Assembly: GCA_963556195.1 (NCBI GenBank)
Contig: CAUVYP010000262.1
Location: forward strand, 1,302,001 to 1,366,000
Direction of reading: 5' to 3'
Length of the DNA stretch: 64,000 nt
Source of the DNA: Sepiola atlantica
Taxonomy: Eukaryota > Mollusca > Cephalopoda > Sepiida > Sepiolidae
How positions within the stretch are numbered: position 1 is the first letter of the stretch; the number at the start of each line of letters is the position of its first letter. Of the stretch, positions 36,493 to 50,810 are shown one piece after another. Position numbers and translations under genes: made by a program. The notes beneath the pieces are model-generated. The model was not told where the DNA came from. It made no database searches and saw only the letters and a list, made by a program, of their open reading frames with translations.

Positions 36493-39400
36493 TTAGCGCG
36501 TTTTAAAGTTGATATCGCTTTTGTTTATAACTTCCACATTTATTCGAATTGTGCAACGAAACTTTGCAGACAGTCGCGGAGACACATTTTCTACTGAAGT
36601 ACTAAGTTTCAGAATTGCAGCTCTTGTACTGCCGGAGATATGTCGATACCAACTGAATACGCAAAACATCAACAAAATTTAGCGCGTTTTAAAGTTGATA
36701 TCGCTTTTGTTTATAACTTCCACATTTATTCGAATTGTGCAACGAAACTTTGCCGACAGTCGCGGATAGGCCTTTTCTACTGAAGTACCAAGTTTCAGAA
36801 GTGCAGCTCTAGTACGTCGGGAGATATGTCGATACAAACTGAATACGCAAAACATCAACAAAATTTAGCGCGTTGTAAAGTTGATATCGCTTTTGTTTAT
36901 AACTTCCACATTTATTCGAATTGTGAAACGAAACTTTGCAGTCAGTCGAGGATAGACCTTATCTACTGAAGTACCAAGTTTCAGAAGTGCAGCTTTTGTA
37001 CTGCCCGCAATATGTCGATACAAACTGAATACGCAAAACATCAACAAAATTTAGCGCGTTTTAAAGTTGATATCGCTTTTGTTTATAACTTCCACATTTA
37101 TTCGAATTGTGCAACGAAACTTTGCAGACAGTCGCGGAGACACATTTTCTACTCAAGTACGAAGTTTCAGATATGCAGCTCTTGTACTGCCGGAGATATT
37201 TCGATACAAACTGAATACGCAAAACATCAACAAAATTTAGGGCGTTTTAAAGTTGATATCGCTGTTGTTTATAACTTCCACATTTATTCGAATTGTGAAA
37301 CGAAACTTTGCAGACAGTCGCGCATAGGCCTTTTCTAGTGCAGTACCAAGTTTCAGAAGTGCAGCTCCAGTACTGCGGGAGATATGTCGATACAAACTGA
37401 ATACGCCAAACATCAACAAAATTTAGCGCGTTTTAAAGTTGATATCGCTTTTGTTTATAACTTCCACATTTATTCGAATTGTGCAACGAAACTTTGCAGA
37501 CAGTCGCGGATAGGCCTTTTCTACTGAAGTACCAAGTTTCAGAATTGCAGCTCTTGTACTGCCGGAGATATGTCGATACAAACTGAATACGTAAAACATC
37601 AACAAAATTTAGCGCGTTTTAAACTTGATATCGCTTTTGTTTATTACTTCAACATTTATTCGAATTGTGCAACGAAACTTAGCAGACAGTCGCGGATAGG
37701 CCTTATCTACTGAAGTACCCAGTTTCACAAGTGCAGCTCTAGTACTCCCGGAGATATGTCGATACAAACTGAATACGCAAAACATCAACAAAATTTAACG
37801 CGTTTACAAGTTGATATCGCTTTTGTTTATAACTTCCACATTTATTCGAATTGTGCAACGAAACTTTGCAGACAGTCGCGGATAGACCTTTTCTACTGAA
37901 GTACCAAGTTTCAGAAGTGCAGCTTTTGTACTGCCGGAGATATGTCGATACAAACTGAATACGCAAAACATCAACAAAAATTAGCGCGTTTTAAAGTTGA
38001 TATCGCTTTTGTGTATAACTTCCACATTTATTCGAATTGTGCAACGAAACTTTGAAGACAGTCGCGGATAGGCCTTTTCTAGTGAAATACCAAGTTTCAG
38101 AAGTGCAGCTTTTGTACTGGGCGAGATATGTTTATACAAACTGAATACGCAAAACATCAACAAAATTTAGCGCGTTTTAAAGTTGATATCGCTTTTGTTT
38201 ATAACTTCCACATTTATTCGAATTGTGCAACGAAACTTTGCAGACAGTCGCGGAGACACATTTTCTACTGAAGTACTAAGTTTCAGAATTGCAGCTCTTG
38301 TACTGCCGGAGATATGTCGATACCAACTGAATACGCAAAATATCAACAAAATTTAGCGCGTTTTAAAGTTGATATCGCTTTTGTTTATAACTTCCACATT
38401 TATTCGAATTGTGCAACGAAACTTTGCAGACAGTCGCGGATAGGCCTTTTCTACTGAACTACTAAGTTTCAGAAGTGCAGCTCTAGTACGTCGGGAGATA
38501 TGTCGATACAAACTGAATACGCAAAACATCAACAAAATTTAGCGCGTTGTAAAGTTGATATCGCTTTTGTTTATAACTTCCACATTTATTCGAATTGTGA
38601 AACGAAACTTTGCAGTCAGTCGAGGATAGACCTTATCTACTGAAGTACCAAGTTTCAGAAGTGCAGCTTTTGTACTGCCCGCAATATGTCGATACAAACT
38701 GAATACGCAAAACATCAACAAAATTTAGCGCGTTTTAAAGTTGATATCGCTTTTGTTTATAACTTCCACATTTATTCGAATTGTGCAACGAAACTTTGCA
38801 GACAGTCGCGGAGACACATTTTCTACTCAAGTACGAAGTTTCAGATATGCAGCTCTTGTACTGCCGGAGATATTTCGATACAAACTGAATACGCAAAACA
38901 TCAACAAAATTTAGCGCGTTTTAAAGTTGATATCGCTGTTGTTTATAACTTCCACATTTATTCGAATTGTGAAACGAAACTTTGCAGACAGTCGCGCATA
39001 GGCCTTTTCTAGTGCAGTACCAAGTTTCAGAAGTGCAGCTCCAGTACTGCGGGAGATATGTCGATACAAACTGAATACGCCAAACATCAACAAAATTTAG
39101 CGCGTTTTAAAGTTGATATCGCTTTTGTTTATAACTTCCACATTTATTCGAATTGTGCAACGAAACTTTGCAGACAGTCGCGGAGACACATTTTCTACTG
39201 AAGTACCAAGTTTCAGAAGTGCAGCTCTTGTACTGCTGGAGATATGTCGATACAAACTGAATACGCAAAACATCAACAAAATTTAGCGCGTTTTAAAGTT
39301 GATATCGCTTTTATTTATAACTTCCACATTTATTCGAATTGTGCAACGAAACTTTGCAGACAGTCGCGGATAGGCCTTTTCTACTGAAGTACCAAGTTTC

Positions 39401-40026
39401 AGAAGTGCAGCTTTTGTACTGCCGGAGATATGTCGATACAAACTGAATACGCAAAACATCAACAAAATTTAGCGCGTTTTAAAGTTGATATCGCTTTTGT
39501 TTATAACTTCCACATTTATTCGAATTGTGCAACGAAACTTTGCAGACAGTCGCGGAGACACATTTTCTACTGAAGTACCAAGTTTCAGAATTGCAGCTCT
39601 TGTACTGCCGGAGATATTTCGATACAAACTGAATACGCAAAACATCAACAAAATTTAGCGCGTTTTAAAGTTGATATCGCTTTTGTTTGTAACTTCCACA
39701 TTTATTCGAATTGTGCAACGAAACTTTGCAGACAGTCGCGGATAGGCCTTTTCTACTGAATTACCAAGTTTCAGAAGTGCAGCTCGAGTACTGCCGGAGA
39801 TATGTCGATACAAACTGAATACGCAAAACATCAACAAAATTTAGCGCGTTTTAAAGTTGATATCGCTTTTGTTTATAACTTCTACATTTATTCGAATTGT
39901 GCAACAAAACTTTGCAGACAGTCGCGGATAGGCCTTTTCTACTGAAGTACCAAGTTTCAACAGTGCACCTCTTGTACTGCCAGAGATATTTCGATACAAA
40001 CTGAATACGCAAAACATCAACAAAAT

Positions 40027-40210
40027 TTAGCGCGTTTTAAAGTTGATATCGCTTTTGTTTATAACTTCCACATTTATTCGAATTGTGCAACGAAACTTTG
40101 CAGACAGTCGCGGAGACATCTTCTACTGAAGTACCAAGTTTCAGAAGTGCAGCTCTTGTACTGCCGGAGATATGTCGATACAAACTGAATACGCAAAACA
40201 TCAACAAAAT
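40027..40210. repeat. 184-bp X monomer in partial B3
   Basis: Same deletion, but the end reads GCAGCTCTTGTACTG where B1 and B2 read GCAGCTTTTGTACTG. The C/D/E copies share the CTCTTG version. Confidence 0.9.
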
Positions 40211-41698
40211 TTAGCGCGTTTTAAAGTTGATATCGCTTTTGTTTATAGCTTCCACATTTATTCGAATTGCGCAACGAAACTTTGCAGACAGTCGCGGGGA
40301 CACATTTTCTACTGAAGTACCAAGTTTCAGAATTGCAGCTCTTGTACTGCCGGAGATATGTCGATACAAACTGAATACGTAAAACATCAACAAAATTTAG
40401 CGCGTTTTAAACTTGATATCGCTTTTGTTTATTACTTCAACATTTATTCGAATTGTGCAACGAAACTTAGCAGACAGTCGCGGATAGGCCTTATCTACTG
40501 AAGTACCCAGTTTCACAAGTGCAGCTCTAGTACTCCCGGAGATATGTCGATACAAACTGAATACGCAAAACATGAACAAAATTTAACGCGTTTACAAGTT
40601 GATATCGCTTTTGTTTATAACTTCCACATTTATTCGAATTGTGACACGAAACTTTGCAGACAGTCGCGGATAGACCTTTTCTACTGAAGTACCAAGTTTC
40701 AGAAGTGCAGCTTTTGTACTGCCGGAGATATGTCGATACAAACTGAATACGCAAAACATCAACAAAAATTAGCGCGTTTTAAAGTTGATATCGCTTTTGT
40801 TTATAACTTCCACATTTATTCGAATTGTGCAACGAAACTTTGCAGACAGTCGCGGATAGGCCTTTTCTAGTGAAATACCAAGTTTCAGAAGTGCAGCTTT
40901 TGTACTGGGCGAGATATGTTTATACAAACTGAATACGCAAAACATCAACAAAATTTAGCGCGTTTTAAAGTTGATATCGCTTTTGTTTATAACTTCCACA
41001 TTTATTCGAATTGTGCAACGAAACTTTGCAGACAGTCGCGGAGACACATTTTCTACTGAAGTACTAAGTTTCAGAATTGCAGCTCTTGTACTGCCGGAGA
41101 TATGTCGATACCAACTGAATACGCAAAACATCAACAAAATTTAGCGCGTTTTAAAGTTGATATCGCTTTTGTTTATAACTTCCACATTTATTCGAATTGT
41201 GCAACGAAACTTTGCAGACAGTCGCGGATAGGCCTTTTCTACTGAAGTACCAAGTTTCAGAAGTGCAGCTCTAGTACGTCGGGAGATATGTCGATACAAA
41301 CTGAATACGCAAAACATCAACAAAATTTAGCGCGTTGTAAAGTTGATATCGCTTTTGTTTATAACTTCCACATTTATTCGAATTGTGAAACGAAACTTTG
41401 CAGTCAGTCGAGGATAGACCTTATCTACTGAAGTACCAAGTTTCAGAAGTGCAGCTTTTGTACTGCCCGCAATATGTCGATACAAACTGAATACGCAAAA
41501 CATCAACAAAATTTAGCGCGTTTTAAAGTTGATATCGCTTTTGTTTATAACTTCCACATTTATTCGAATTGTGCAACGAAACTTTGCAGACAGTCGCGGA
41601 GACACATTTTCTACTCAAGTACGAAGTTTCAGATATGCAGCTCTTGTACTGCCGGAGATATTTCGATACAAACTGAATACGCAAAACATCAACAAAAT

Positions 41699-41884
41699 TT
41701 AGCGCGTTTTAAAGTTGATATCGCTGTTGTTTATAACTTCCACATTTATTCGAATTGTGAAACGAAACTTTGCAGACAGTCGCGCATAGGCCTTTTCTAG
41801 TGCAGTACCAAGTTTCAGAAGTGCAGCTTTTGTACTGCCGGAGATATGTCGATACAAACTGAATACGCAAAACATCAACAAAAT
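41699..41884. repeat. Hybrid monomer K/untagged
   Basis: The front is K (GCTGTTGTTTAT, GTGAAACG, GCGCATAGG, TAGTGCAG). The back is the unit that follows D in the B order (GCAGCTTTTGTACTGCCGG). The switch lies in ACCAAGTTTCAGAAGTGCAG. The D unit and the front of the next unit are skipped, a loss of exactly two monomers relative to B2. Confidence 0.82.
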
Positions 41885-44800
41885 TTAGCGCGTTTTAAAG
41901 TTGATATCGCTTTTGTTTATAACTTCCACATTTATTCGAATTGTGCAACGAAACTTTGCAGACAGTCGCGGAGACACATTTTCTACTGAAGTACCAAGTT
42001 TCAGAATTGCAGCTCTTGTACTGCCGGAGATATGTCGATACAAACTGAATACGTAAAACATCAACAAAATTTAGCGCGTTTTAAACTTGATATCGCTTTT
42101 GTTTATTACTTCAACATTTATTCGAATTGTGCAACGAAACTTAGCAGACAGTCGCGGATAGGCCTTATCTACTGAAGTACCCAGTTTCACAAGTGCAGCT
42201 CTAGTACTCCCGGAGATATGTCGATACAAACTGAATACGCAAAACATCAACAAAATTTAGCGCGTTTAAAAGTTAATATCGCTTTTGTTTATAACTTCCA
42301 CATTTATTCGAATTGTGCAACGAAACTTTGCAGACAGTCGCGGATAGACCTTTTCTACTAAAGTACCAAGTTTCAGAAGTGCAGCTTTTGTACTGCTGCA
42401 GATATGTCGATACAAACTGAATACGCAAAACATCAACAAAAATTAGCGCGTTTTAAAGTTGATATCGCTTTTGTTTATAACTTCCACATTTATTCGAATT
42501 GTGCAACGAAACTTTGCGGGCAACCGCGGAGACACATTTTCTACTGAAGTACCAAGTTTCAGAAGTGCAGCTCAAGTACTGCCGGAGATATGTCGATACA
42601 AACTGAATACGCAAAACATCAACAAAATTTAGCGCGTTTTAAAGTTGATATCGCTTTTGTTGATCACTTCTACATTTATTCCAATTGTGCAACGAAACTT
42701 TGCAGACAGTCGCGGATAGGACTTTTCTACTGAAGTACTAAGTTTCAGAATTGCAGCTCTTGTACTGCCGGAGATATGTCGATACAAACTGAATACGCAA
42801 AACATCAACAAAATTTAGCGCGTTTTAAAGTTGATATCGCTGTTGTTTATAACTTCCACATTTATTCGAATTGTGCAACGAAACTTTGCAGACAGTCGCG
42901 GATAGGCCTTTTCTAGTGAAGTACAAAGTTTCAGAAGTGCAGCTTTTGTACTGGGCGAGATATGTTGATACAAACTGAATACGCAAAACATCAACAAAAT
43001 TGAGCGCGTTTTAAACTTGATATCGCTTTTGTTTATAACTTCCACATTTATTCGAATTGTGCAACGAAACTTTGCAGACAGTCGCGGAGACACATTTTCT
43101 ACTGAAGTACTAAGTTTCAGAATTGCAGCTCTTGTACTGCCGGAGATATGTCGATACCAACTGAATACGCAAAACATCAACAAAATTTAGCGCGTTTTAA
43201 AGTTGATATCGCTTTTGTTTATAACTTCCACATTTATTCGAATTGTGCAACGAAACTTTGCAGACAGTCGCGGATAGGCCTTTTCTACTGAACTACTAAG
43301 TTTCAGAAGTGCAGCTCTAGTACGTCCGGAGATATGTCGATACAAACTGAATAGGCAAAACATCAACTAAATTTAGCGCGTGTTAAAGTTGATATCGCTT
43401 TTGTTTATAACTTCCACATTTATTCGAATTGTGAAACGAAACTTGGCAGTCAGTCGAGGATAGACCTTTTCTACTGAAGTACCAAGTTTCAGAAGTGCAG
43501 CTTTTGTACTGCCGGCAATATGTCGATACAAACTGAATACGCAAAACATCAACAAAATTTAGCGCGTTTTAAAGTTGATATCGCTTTTGTTTATAACTTC
43601 CACATTTATTCGAATTGTGCAACGAAACTTTGCAGACAGTCGCGCATAGGCATTTTCTAGTGCAGTACCAAGTTTCAGAACTGCAGCTCCCGTACTGCGG
43701 GAGATATGTCGATACAAAATGAATACGCAAAACATCAACAAAATTTAGCGCGTTTTAAAGTTGATATCGCTTTTGTTTATAACTTCCACATTTATTCGAA
43801 TTGTGCAACGAAACTTTGCAGACAGTCGCGGAGACACATTTTCTACTGAAGTACCAAGTTTCAGAAGTGCAGCTCTTGTACTGCTGGAGATGTGTAAATA
43901 CAAACTGAATACGCAAAACATCAACAAAATTTAGCGCGTTTTAAAGTTGATATCGCTTTAATTTATAACTTCCACATTTATTCGAATTGTGCAACGAAAC
44001 TTTGCAGACAGTCGCGGATAGGCCTTTTCTACTGAAGTACCAAGTTTCAGAAGTGCCACTTTTGTACTGCCGGAGATATGTCGATACAAACTGAATACGC
44101 AAAACATCAACAAAATTTAGCGCGTTTTAAAGTTGATATCGCTTTTGTTTATAACTTCCACATTTATTCGAATTGTGCAACGAAACTTTGCAGACAGTCG
44201 CGGAGACACATTTTCTACTGAAGTACCAAGTTTCAAAATTGCAGCTCTGGTACTGCCGGAGATATGTCGATACAAACTGAATACGCAAAACATCAACAAA
44301 ATTTAGCGCGTTTTAAAGTTGATATCGTTTTTGTTTATAACTTCCACATTTATTCGAATTGTGCAACGAAACTCTGCAGACAGTCGCGGATAGGCCTTTT
44401 CTACTGAAGTACCAAGTTTCAGAAGTGCAGCTCTAGTACTGCCGGAGATATGTCGATACAAACTGAATACGCAAAACATCAACAAAATTTAGCGCGTTTT
44501 AAAGTTGATATCGCTTTTGTTTATAACTTCCACATTTATTCGAATTGTGCAACGAAACTTTGCAGACAGTCGCGGATAGACCTTTTCTACTGAAGTAACA
44601 AGTTTCAGAAGTGCAGCTTTTGTACGTCCGGAGATATGTCGATACAAACTTAATACGCAAAACATCAACAAAATTTAGCGCGTTTTAAAGTTGATATCGC
44701 TTTTGTTTATAACTTCCACATTTATTCGAATTGTGCAACGAAACTTTGCAGACAGTCGCGGATACACATTTTCTACTGAAGTACCAAGTCTCAGAAGTGC

Positions 44801-46348
44801 AGCTCTTGTACTGCCGGAGATATTTCGATACAAACTTAATACGCAAAACATCAACAAAATGTAGCGCGTTTTAAAGTTGATATCGCTTTTGTTTATAACT
44901 TCCACATTTATTCGAATTGTGCAACGAAACTTTGCAGACAGTCGCGGATAGACCTTTTCTACTGAAGTACAAAGTTTCAGAAGTGCAGCTTTTGTACTGC
45001 CGGAGATATGTCGATACAAACTGAATACGCAAAACATCAACAAAATTTAGCGCGTTTTAAAGTTGATATCGCTTTTGTTTATAACTTCCACATTTATTCG
45101 AATTGTGCAACGAAACTTTGCAGACAGTCGCGGAGACACATTTTCTAATGAAGTACCAAGTTTCAGAAGTGCAGCTCTTGTACTGCCGGAGATATTTCGA
45201 TACAAACTTAATACGCAAAACATCAACAAAATTTAACGCGTTTTAAAGTTGATATCGCTTTTGTTTATAACTTCCACATTTATTCGAATTGTGCAACGAA
45301 ACTTTGCAGACAGTCGCGGATAGACCTTTTCTACTGAAGTACGAAGTTTCAGAAATGCAGCTTTTGTACTGCCGGAGATATGTCGATACAAACTGAATAC
45401 GCAAAACATCAACAAAAATTAGCGCGTTTTAAAGTTGATATCGCTTTTGTTTATAACTTCCACATTTATTCGAATTGTGCCACGAAACTGTGCGGACACC
45501 CGCGGAGACACATTTTCTACTGAAGTACCAAGTTTCAGAAGTGCAGCTCTTGTACTGCCGGAGATATGTCGATACAAACTGAATACGTAAAACATCAACA
45601 AAATTTAGCGCGTTTTAAACTTGATATCGCTTTTGTTTATCACTTCTACATTTATTCGAATTGTGCAACAAAACTTTGCAGACAGTCGCGGATAGGCCTT
45701 TTCTACTGAAGTACCAAGTTTCAGATATGCAGCTCTTGTACTGCCGGAGATATTTCGATACAAACTGAATACGCAAAACATCAACAAAATTTAGCGCGTT
45801 TTAAAGTTGATATCGCTGTTGTTTATAACTTCCACATTTATTCGAATTGTGAAACGAAACTTTGCAGACAGTCGCGCATAGGCCTTTTCTAGTGCAGTAC
45901 CAAGTTTCAGAAGTGCAGCTCCAGTACTGCGGGAGATATGTCGATACAAACTGAATACGCCAAACATCAACAAAATTTAGCGCGTTTTAAAGTTGATATC
46001 GCTTTTGTTTATAACTTCCACATTTATTCGAATTGTGCAACGAAACTTTGCAGACAGTCGCGGAGACACATTTTCTACTGAAGTACCAAGTTTCAGAAGT
46101 GCAGCTCTTGTACTGCTGGAGATATGTCGATACAAACTGAATACGCAAAACATCAACAAAATTTAGCGCGTTTTAAAGTTAATATCGCTTTTATTTATAA
46201 CTTCCACATTTATTCGAATTGTGCAACGAAACTTTGCAGACAGTCGCGGATAGGCCTTTTCTACTGAAGTACCAAGTTTAAGAAGTGCAGCTTTTGTACT
46301 GCCGGAGATATGTCGATACAAACTGAATACGCAAAACATCAACAAAAT
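41885..46348. repeat. Copy C1, 24 monomers, 4,464-bp offset to C2
   Basis: Order: S-like, V T P Q Y W G A K D, eight untagged, N, a mosaic unit (45605), K D, one untagged. M is absent. The match to C2 runs from about 41820 to about 45560; the last four units look B-derived. Substitutions against C2 include 42842 (G against T at 47306) and 43002 (G against T at 47466). Confidence 0.88.
45605..45790. repeat. Mosaic monomer with three sources (V/J/M)
   Basis: The start has the V-type AAACTTG. The middle has the J-type TTTATCACTTCTAC and CAACAAAAC. The end has the M-type TTTCAGATATGCAG and ATATTTCG. It joins the N unit of C1 to a K-D segment of B type, skipping about eight units that C2 retains. 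Confidence 0.78.
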
Positions 46349-49300
46349 TTAGCGCGTTTTAAAGTTGATATCGCTTTTGTTTATAACTTCCACATTTATT
46401 CGAATTGTGCAACGAAACTTTGCAGACAGTCGCGGAGACACATTTTCTACTGAAGTACCAAGTTTCAGAATTGCAGCTCTTGTACTGCCGGAGATATGTC
46501 GATACAAACTGAATACGTAAAACATCAACAAAATTTAGCGCGTTTTAAACTTGATATCGCTTTTGTTTATTACTTCAACATTTATTCGAATTGTGCAACG
46601 AAACTTAGCAGACAGTCGCGGATAGGCCTTATCTACTGAAGTACCCAGTTTCACAAGTGCAGCTCTGGTACTCCCGGAGATATGTCGATACAAACTGAAT
46701 ACGCAAAACATCAACAAAATTTAGCGCGTTTAAAAGTTAATATCGCTTTTGTTTATAACTTCCACATTTATTCGAATTGTGCAACGAAACTTTGCAGACA
46801 GTCGCGGATAGACCTTTTCTACTAAAGTACCAAGTTTCAGAAGTGCAGCTTTTGTACTGCTGGAGATATGTCGATACAAACTGAATACGCAAAACATCAA
46901 CAAAAATTAGCGCGTTTTAAAGTTGATATCGCTTTTGTTTATAACTTCCACATTTATTCGAATTGTGCAACGAAACTTTGCGGGCAACCGCGGAGACACA
47001 TTTTCTACTGAAGTACCAAGTTTCAGAAGTGCAGCTCAAGTACTGCCGGAGATATGTCGATACAAACTGAATACGCAAAACATCAACAAAATTTAGCGCG
47101 TTTTAAAGTTGATATCGCTTTTGTTGATCACTTCTACATTTATTCCAATTGTGCAACGAAACTTTGCAGACAGTCGCGGATAGGACTTTTCTACTGAAGT
47201 ACTAAGTTTCAGAATTGCAGCTCTTGTACTGCCGGAGATATGTCGATACAAACTGAATACGCAAAACATCAACAAAATTTAGCGCGTTTTAAAGTTGATA
47301 TCGCTTTTGTTTATAACTTCCACATTTATTCGAATTGTGCAACGAAACTTTGCAGACAGTCGCGGATAGGCCTTTTCTAGTGAAGTACCAAGTTTCAGAA
47401 GTGCAGCTTTTGTACTGGGCGAGATATGTTGATACAAACTGAATACGCAAAACATCAACAAAATTTAGCGCGTTTTAAACTTGATATCGCTTTTGTTTAT
47501 AACTTCCACATTTATTCGAATTGTGCAACGAAACTTTGCAGACAGTCGCGGAGACACATTTTCTACTGAAGTACTAAGTTTCAGAATTGCAGCTCTTGTA
47601 CTGCCGGAGATATGTCGATACCAACTGAATACGCAAAACATCAACAAAATTTAGCGCGTTTTAAAGTTGATATCGCTTTTGTTTATAACTTCCACATTTA
47701 TTCGAATTGTGCAACGAAACTTTGCAGACAGTCGCGGATAGGCCTTTTCTACTGAACTACTAAGTTTCAGAAGTGCAGCTCTAGTACGTCCGGAGATATG
47801 TCGATACAAACTGAATAGGCAAAACATCAACTAAATTAAGCGCGTTTTAAAGTTGATATCGCTTTTGTTTATAACTTCCACATTTATTCGAATTGTGAAA
47901 CGAAACTTTGCAGTCAGTCGAGGATAGACCTTTTCTACTGAAGTACCAAGTTTCAGAAGTGCAGCTTTTGTACTGCCGGCAATATGTCGATACAAACTGA
48001 ATACGCAAAACATCAACAAAATTTAGCGCGTTTTAAAGTTGATATCGCTTTTGTTTATAACTTCCACATTTATTCGAATTGTGCAACGAAACTTTGCAGA
48101 CAGTCGCGCATAGGCATTTTCTAGTGCAGTACCAAGTTTCAGAACTGCAGCTCCCGTACTGCGGGAGATATGTCGATACAAAATGAATACGCAAAACATC
48201 AACAAAATTTAGCGCGTTTTAAAGTTGATATCGCTTTTGTTTATAACTTCCACATTTATTCGAATTGTGCAACGAAACTTTGCAGACAGTCGCGGAGACA
48301 CATTTTCTACTGAAGTACCAAGTTTCAGAAGTGCAGCTCTTGTACTGCTGGAGATGTGTAAATACAAACTGAATACGCAAAACATCAACAAAATTTAGCG
48401 CGTTTTAAAGTTGATATCGCTTTTATTTATAACTTCCACATTTATTCGAATTGTGCAACGAAACTTTGCAGACAGTCGCGGATAGGCCTTTTCTACTGAA
48501 GTACCAAGTTTCAGAAGTGCCACTTTTGTACTGCCGGAGATATGTCGATACAAACTGAATACGCAAAACATCAACAAAATTTAGCGCGTTTTAAAGTTGA
48601 TATCGCTTTTGTTTATAACTTCCACATTTATTCGAATTGTGCAACGAAACTTTGCAGACAGTCGCGGAGACACATTTTCTACTGAAGTACCAAGTTTCAA
48701 AATTGCAGCTCTGGTACTGCCGGAGATATGTCGATACAAACTGAATACGCAAAACATCAACAAAATTTAGCGCGTTTTAAAGTTGATATCGCTTTTGTTT
48801 ATAACTTCCACATTTATTCGAATTGTGCAACGAAACTTTGCAGACAGTCGCGGATAGGCCTTTTCTACTGAAGTACCAAGTTTCAGAAGTGCAGCTCTAG
48901 TACTGCCGGAGATATGTCGATACAAACTGAATACGCAAAACATCAACAAAATTTAGCGCGTTTTAAAGTTGATATCGCTTTTGTTTATAACTTCCACATT
49001 TATTCGAATTGCGCAACGAAACTTTGCAGACAGTCGCGGATAGACCTTTTCTACTGAAGTAACAAGTTTCAGAAGTGCAGCTTTTGTACGTCCGGAGATA
49101 TGTCGATACAAACTTAATACGCAAAACATCAACAAAATTTAGCGCGTTTTAAAGTTGATATCGCTTTTGTTTATAACTTCCACATTTATTCGAATTGTGC
49201 AACGAAACTTTGCAGACAGTCGCGGATACACATTTTCTACTGAAGTACCAAGTCTCAGAAGTGCAGCTCTTGTACTGCCGGAGATATTTCGATACAAACT

Positions 49301-50810
49301 TAATACGCAAAACATCAACAAAATGTAGCGCGTTTTAAAGTTGATATCGCTTTTGTTTATAACTTCCACATTTATTCGAATTGTGCAACGAAACTTTGCA
49401 GACAGTCGCGGATAGACCTTTTCTACTGAAGTACAAAGTTTCAGAAGTGCAGCTTTTGTACTGCCGGAGATATGTCGATACAAACTGAATACGCAAAACA
49501 TCAACAAAATTTAGCGCGTTTTAAAGTTGATATCGCTTTTGTTTATAACTTCCACATTTATTCGAATTGTGCAACGAAACTTTGCAGACAGTCGCGGAGA
49601 CACATTTTCTAATGAAGTACCAAGTTTCAGAAGTGCAGCTCTTGTACTGCCGGAGATATTTCGATACAAACTTAATACGCAAAACATCAACAAAATTTAA
49701 CGCGTTTTAAAGTTGATATCGCTTTTGTTTATAACTTCCACATTTATTCGAATTGTGCAACGAAACTTTGCAGACAGTCGCGGATAGACCTTTTCTACTG
49801 AAGTACGAAGTTTCAGAAATGCAGCTTTTGTACTGCCGGAGATATGTCGATACAAACTGAATACGCAAAACATCAACAAAAATTAGCGCGTTTTAAAGTT
49901 GATATCGCTTTTGTTTATAACTTCCACATTTATTCGAATTGTGCCACGAAACTGTGCGGACACCCGCGGAGACACATTTTCTACTGAAGTACCAAGTTTC
50001 AGAAGTGCAGCTCTTGTACTGCCGGAGATATTTCGATACAAACTGAATACGCAAAACATCAACAAAATTTAGCGCGTTTTAAAGTTGATATCGCTTTTGT
50101 TTGTAACTTCCACATTTATTCGAATTGTGCAACGAAACTTTGCAGACAGTCGCGGATAGGCCTTTTCTACTGAATTACCAAGTTTCAGAAGTGCAGCTTA
50201 AGTGCTGCCGGAGATATGTCGATACAAACTGAATACGCAAAACATCAACAAAATTTAGCGCGTTTTAAAGTTGATATCGCTTTTGTTTATCACTTCTACA
50301 TTTATTCGAATTGTGCAACAAAACTTTGCAGACAGTCGCGGATAGGCCTTTTCTACTGAAGTACCAAGTTTCAACAGTGCACCTCTTGTACTGCCGGAGA
50401 TATTTCGATACAAACTGAATACGCAAAACATCAACAAAATTTAGCGCGTTTTAAAGTTGATATCGCTTTTGTTTATAACTTCCACATTTATTCGAATTGT
50501 GCAACGAAACTTTGCAGACAGTCGCGGAGACATCTTCTACTGAAGTACCAAGTTTCAGAAGTGCAGCTCTTGTACTGCCGGAGATATGTCGATACAAACT
50601 GAATACGCAAAACATCAACAAAATTTAGCGCGTTTTAAAGTTGATATCGCTTTTGTTTATAGCTTCAACATTTATTCGAATTGTGCCACGAAACTTTGCA
50701 GACAGTCGCGGGGACACATTTTCTACTGAAGTACCAAGTTCCAGAATTGCAGCTCTTGTACTGCCGGAGATATGTCGATACAAACTGAATACGTAAAACA
50801 TCAACAAAAT
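46349..50810. repeat. Copy C2, higher-order repeat of 23 monomers from V to S
   Basis: From V (46535) to S (50625-50810) the order is V T P Q Y W G A K D, eight untagged, N F J X S, 4,276 bp in total. Unlike the 59168 unit it lacks M but has two more untagged units before N. The length equals that of the B unit by coincidence of composition, since the order differs. Confidence 0.87.
50441..50624. repeat. 184-bp X monomer in C2/D1
   Basis: Carries the GAGACATCTTC deletion between J (50255) and S (50625). It recurs 3,902 bp later at 54343. Confidence 0.92.

Larger units (their letters stand above)
35379..39654. repeat. 4,276-bp higher-order repeat, copy B2
   Basis: Second copy directly abutting B1 and identical to it at every diagnostic position I compared except 39425. 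Even private changes, such as GTCGAGGATAG at 36945-36955 and GTGAAATACC near 38082, are shared with B1. This is the most recent large duplication in the window. Confidence 0.93.
39655..41884. repeat. Partial third B copy, rearranged
   Basis: F (39655), J, X, S and V (40397) follow the B order. The copy then has an unfused T (40583) and Y (40769), so it jumps to the second V-to-K module of the B unit. W, G, A and M follow, ending in the K-derived hybrid at 41699. Compared with B2, eight monomers are skipped at V. T at 40583 has GTGACACG where other copies have GTGCAACG. Confidence 0.82.

Noticed and set aside
31103..39654. Calling the B1/B2 repeat an assembly error
   Set aside because: The lone visible difference and the rearranged third copy argue for real copies, but without reads this cannot be settled, so it is kept as a caveat only.
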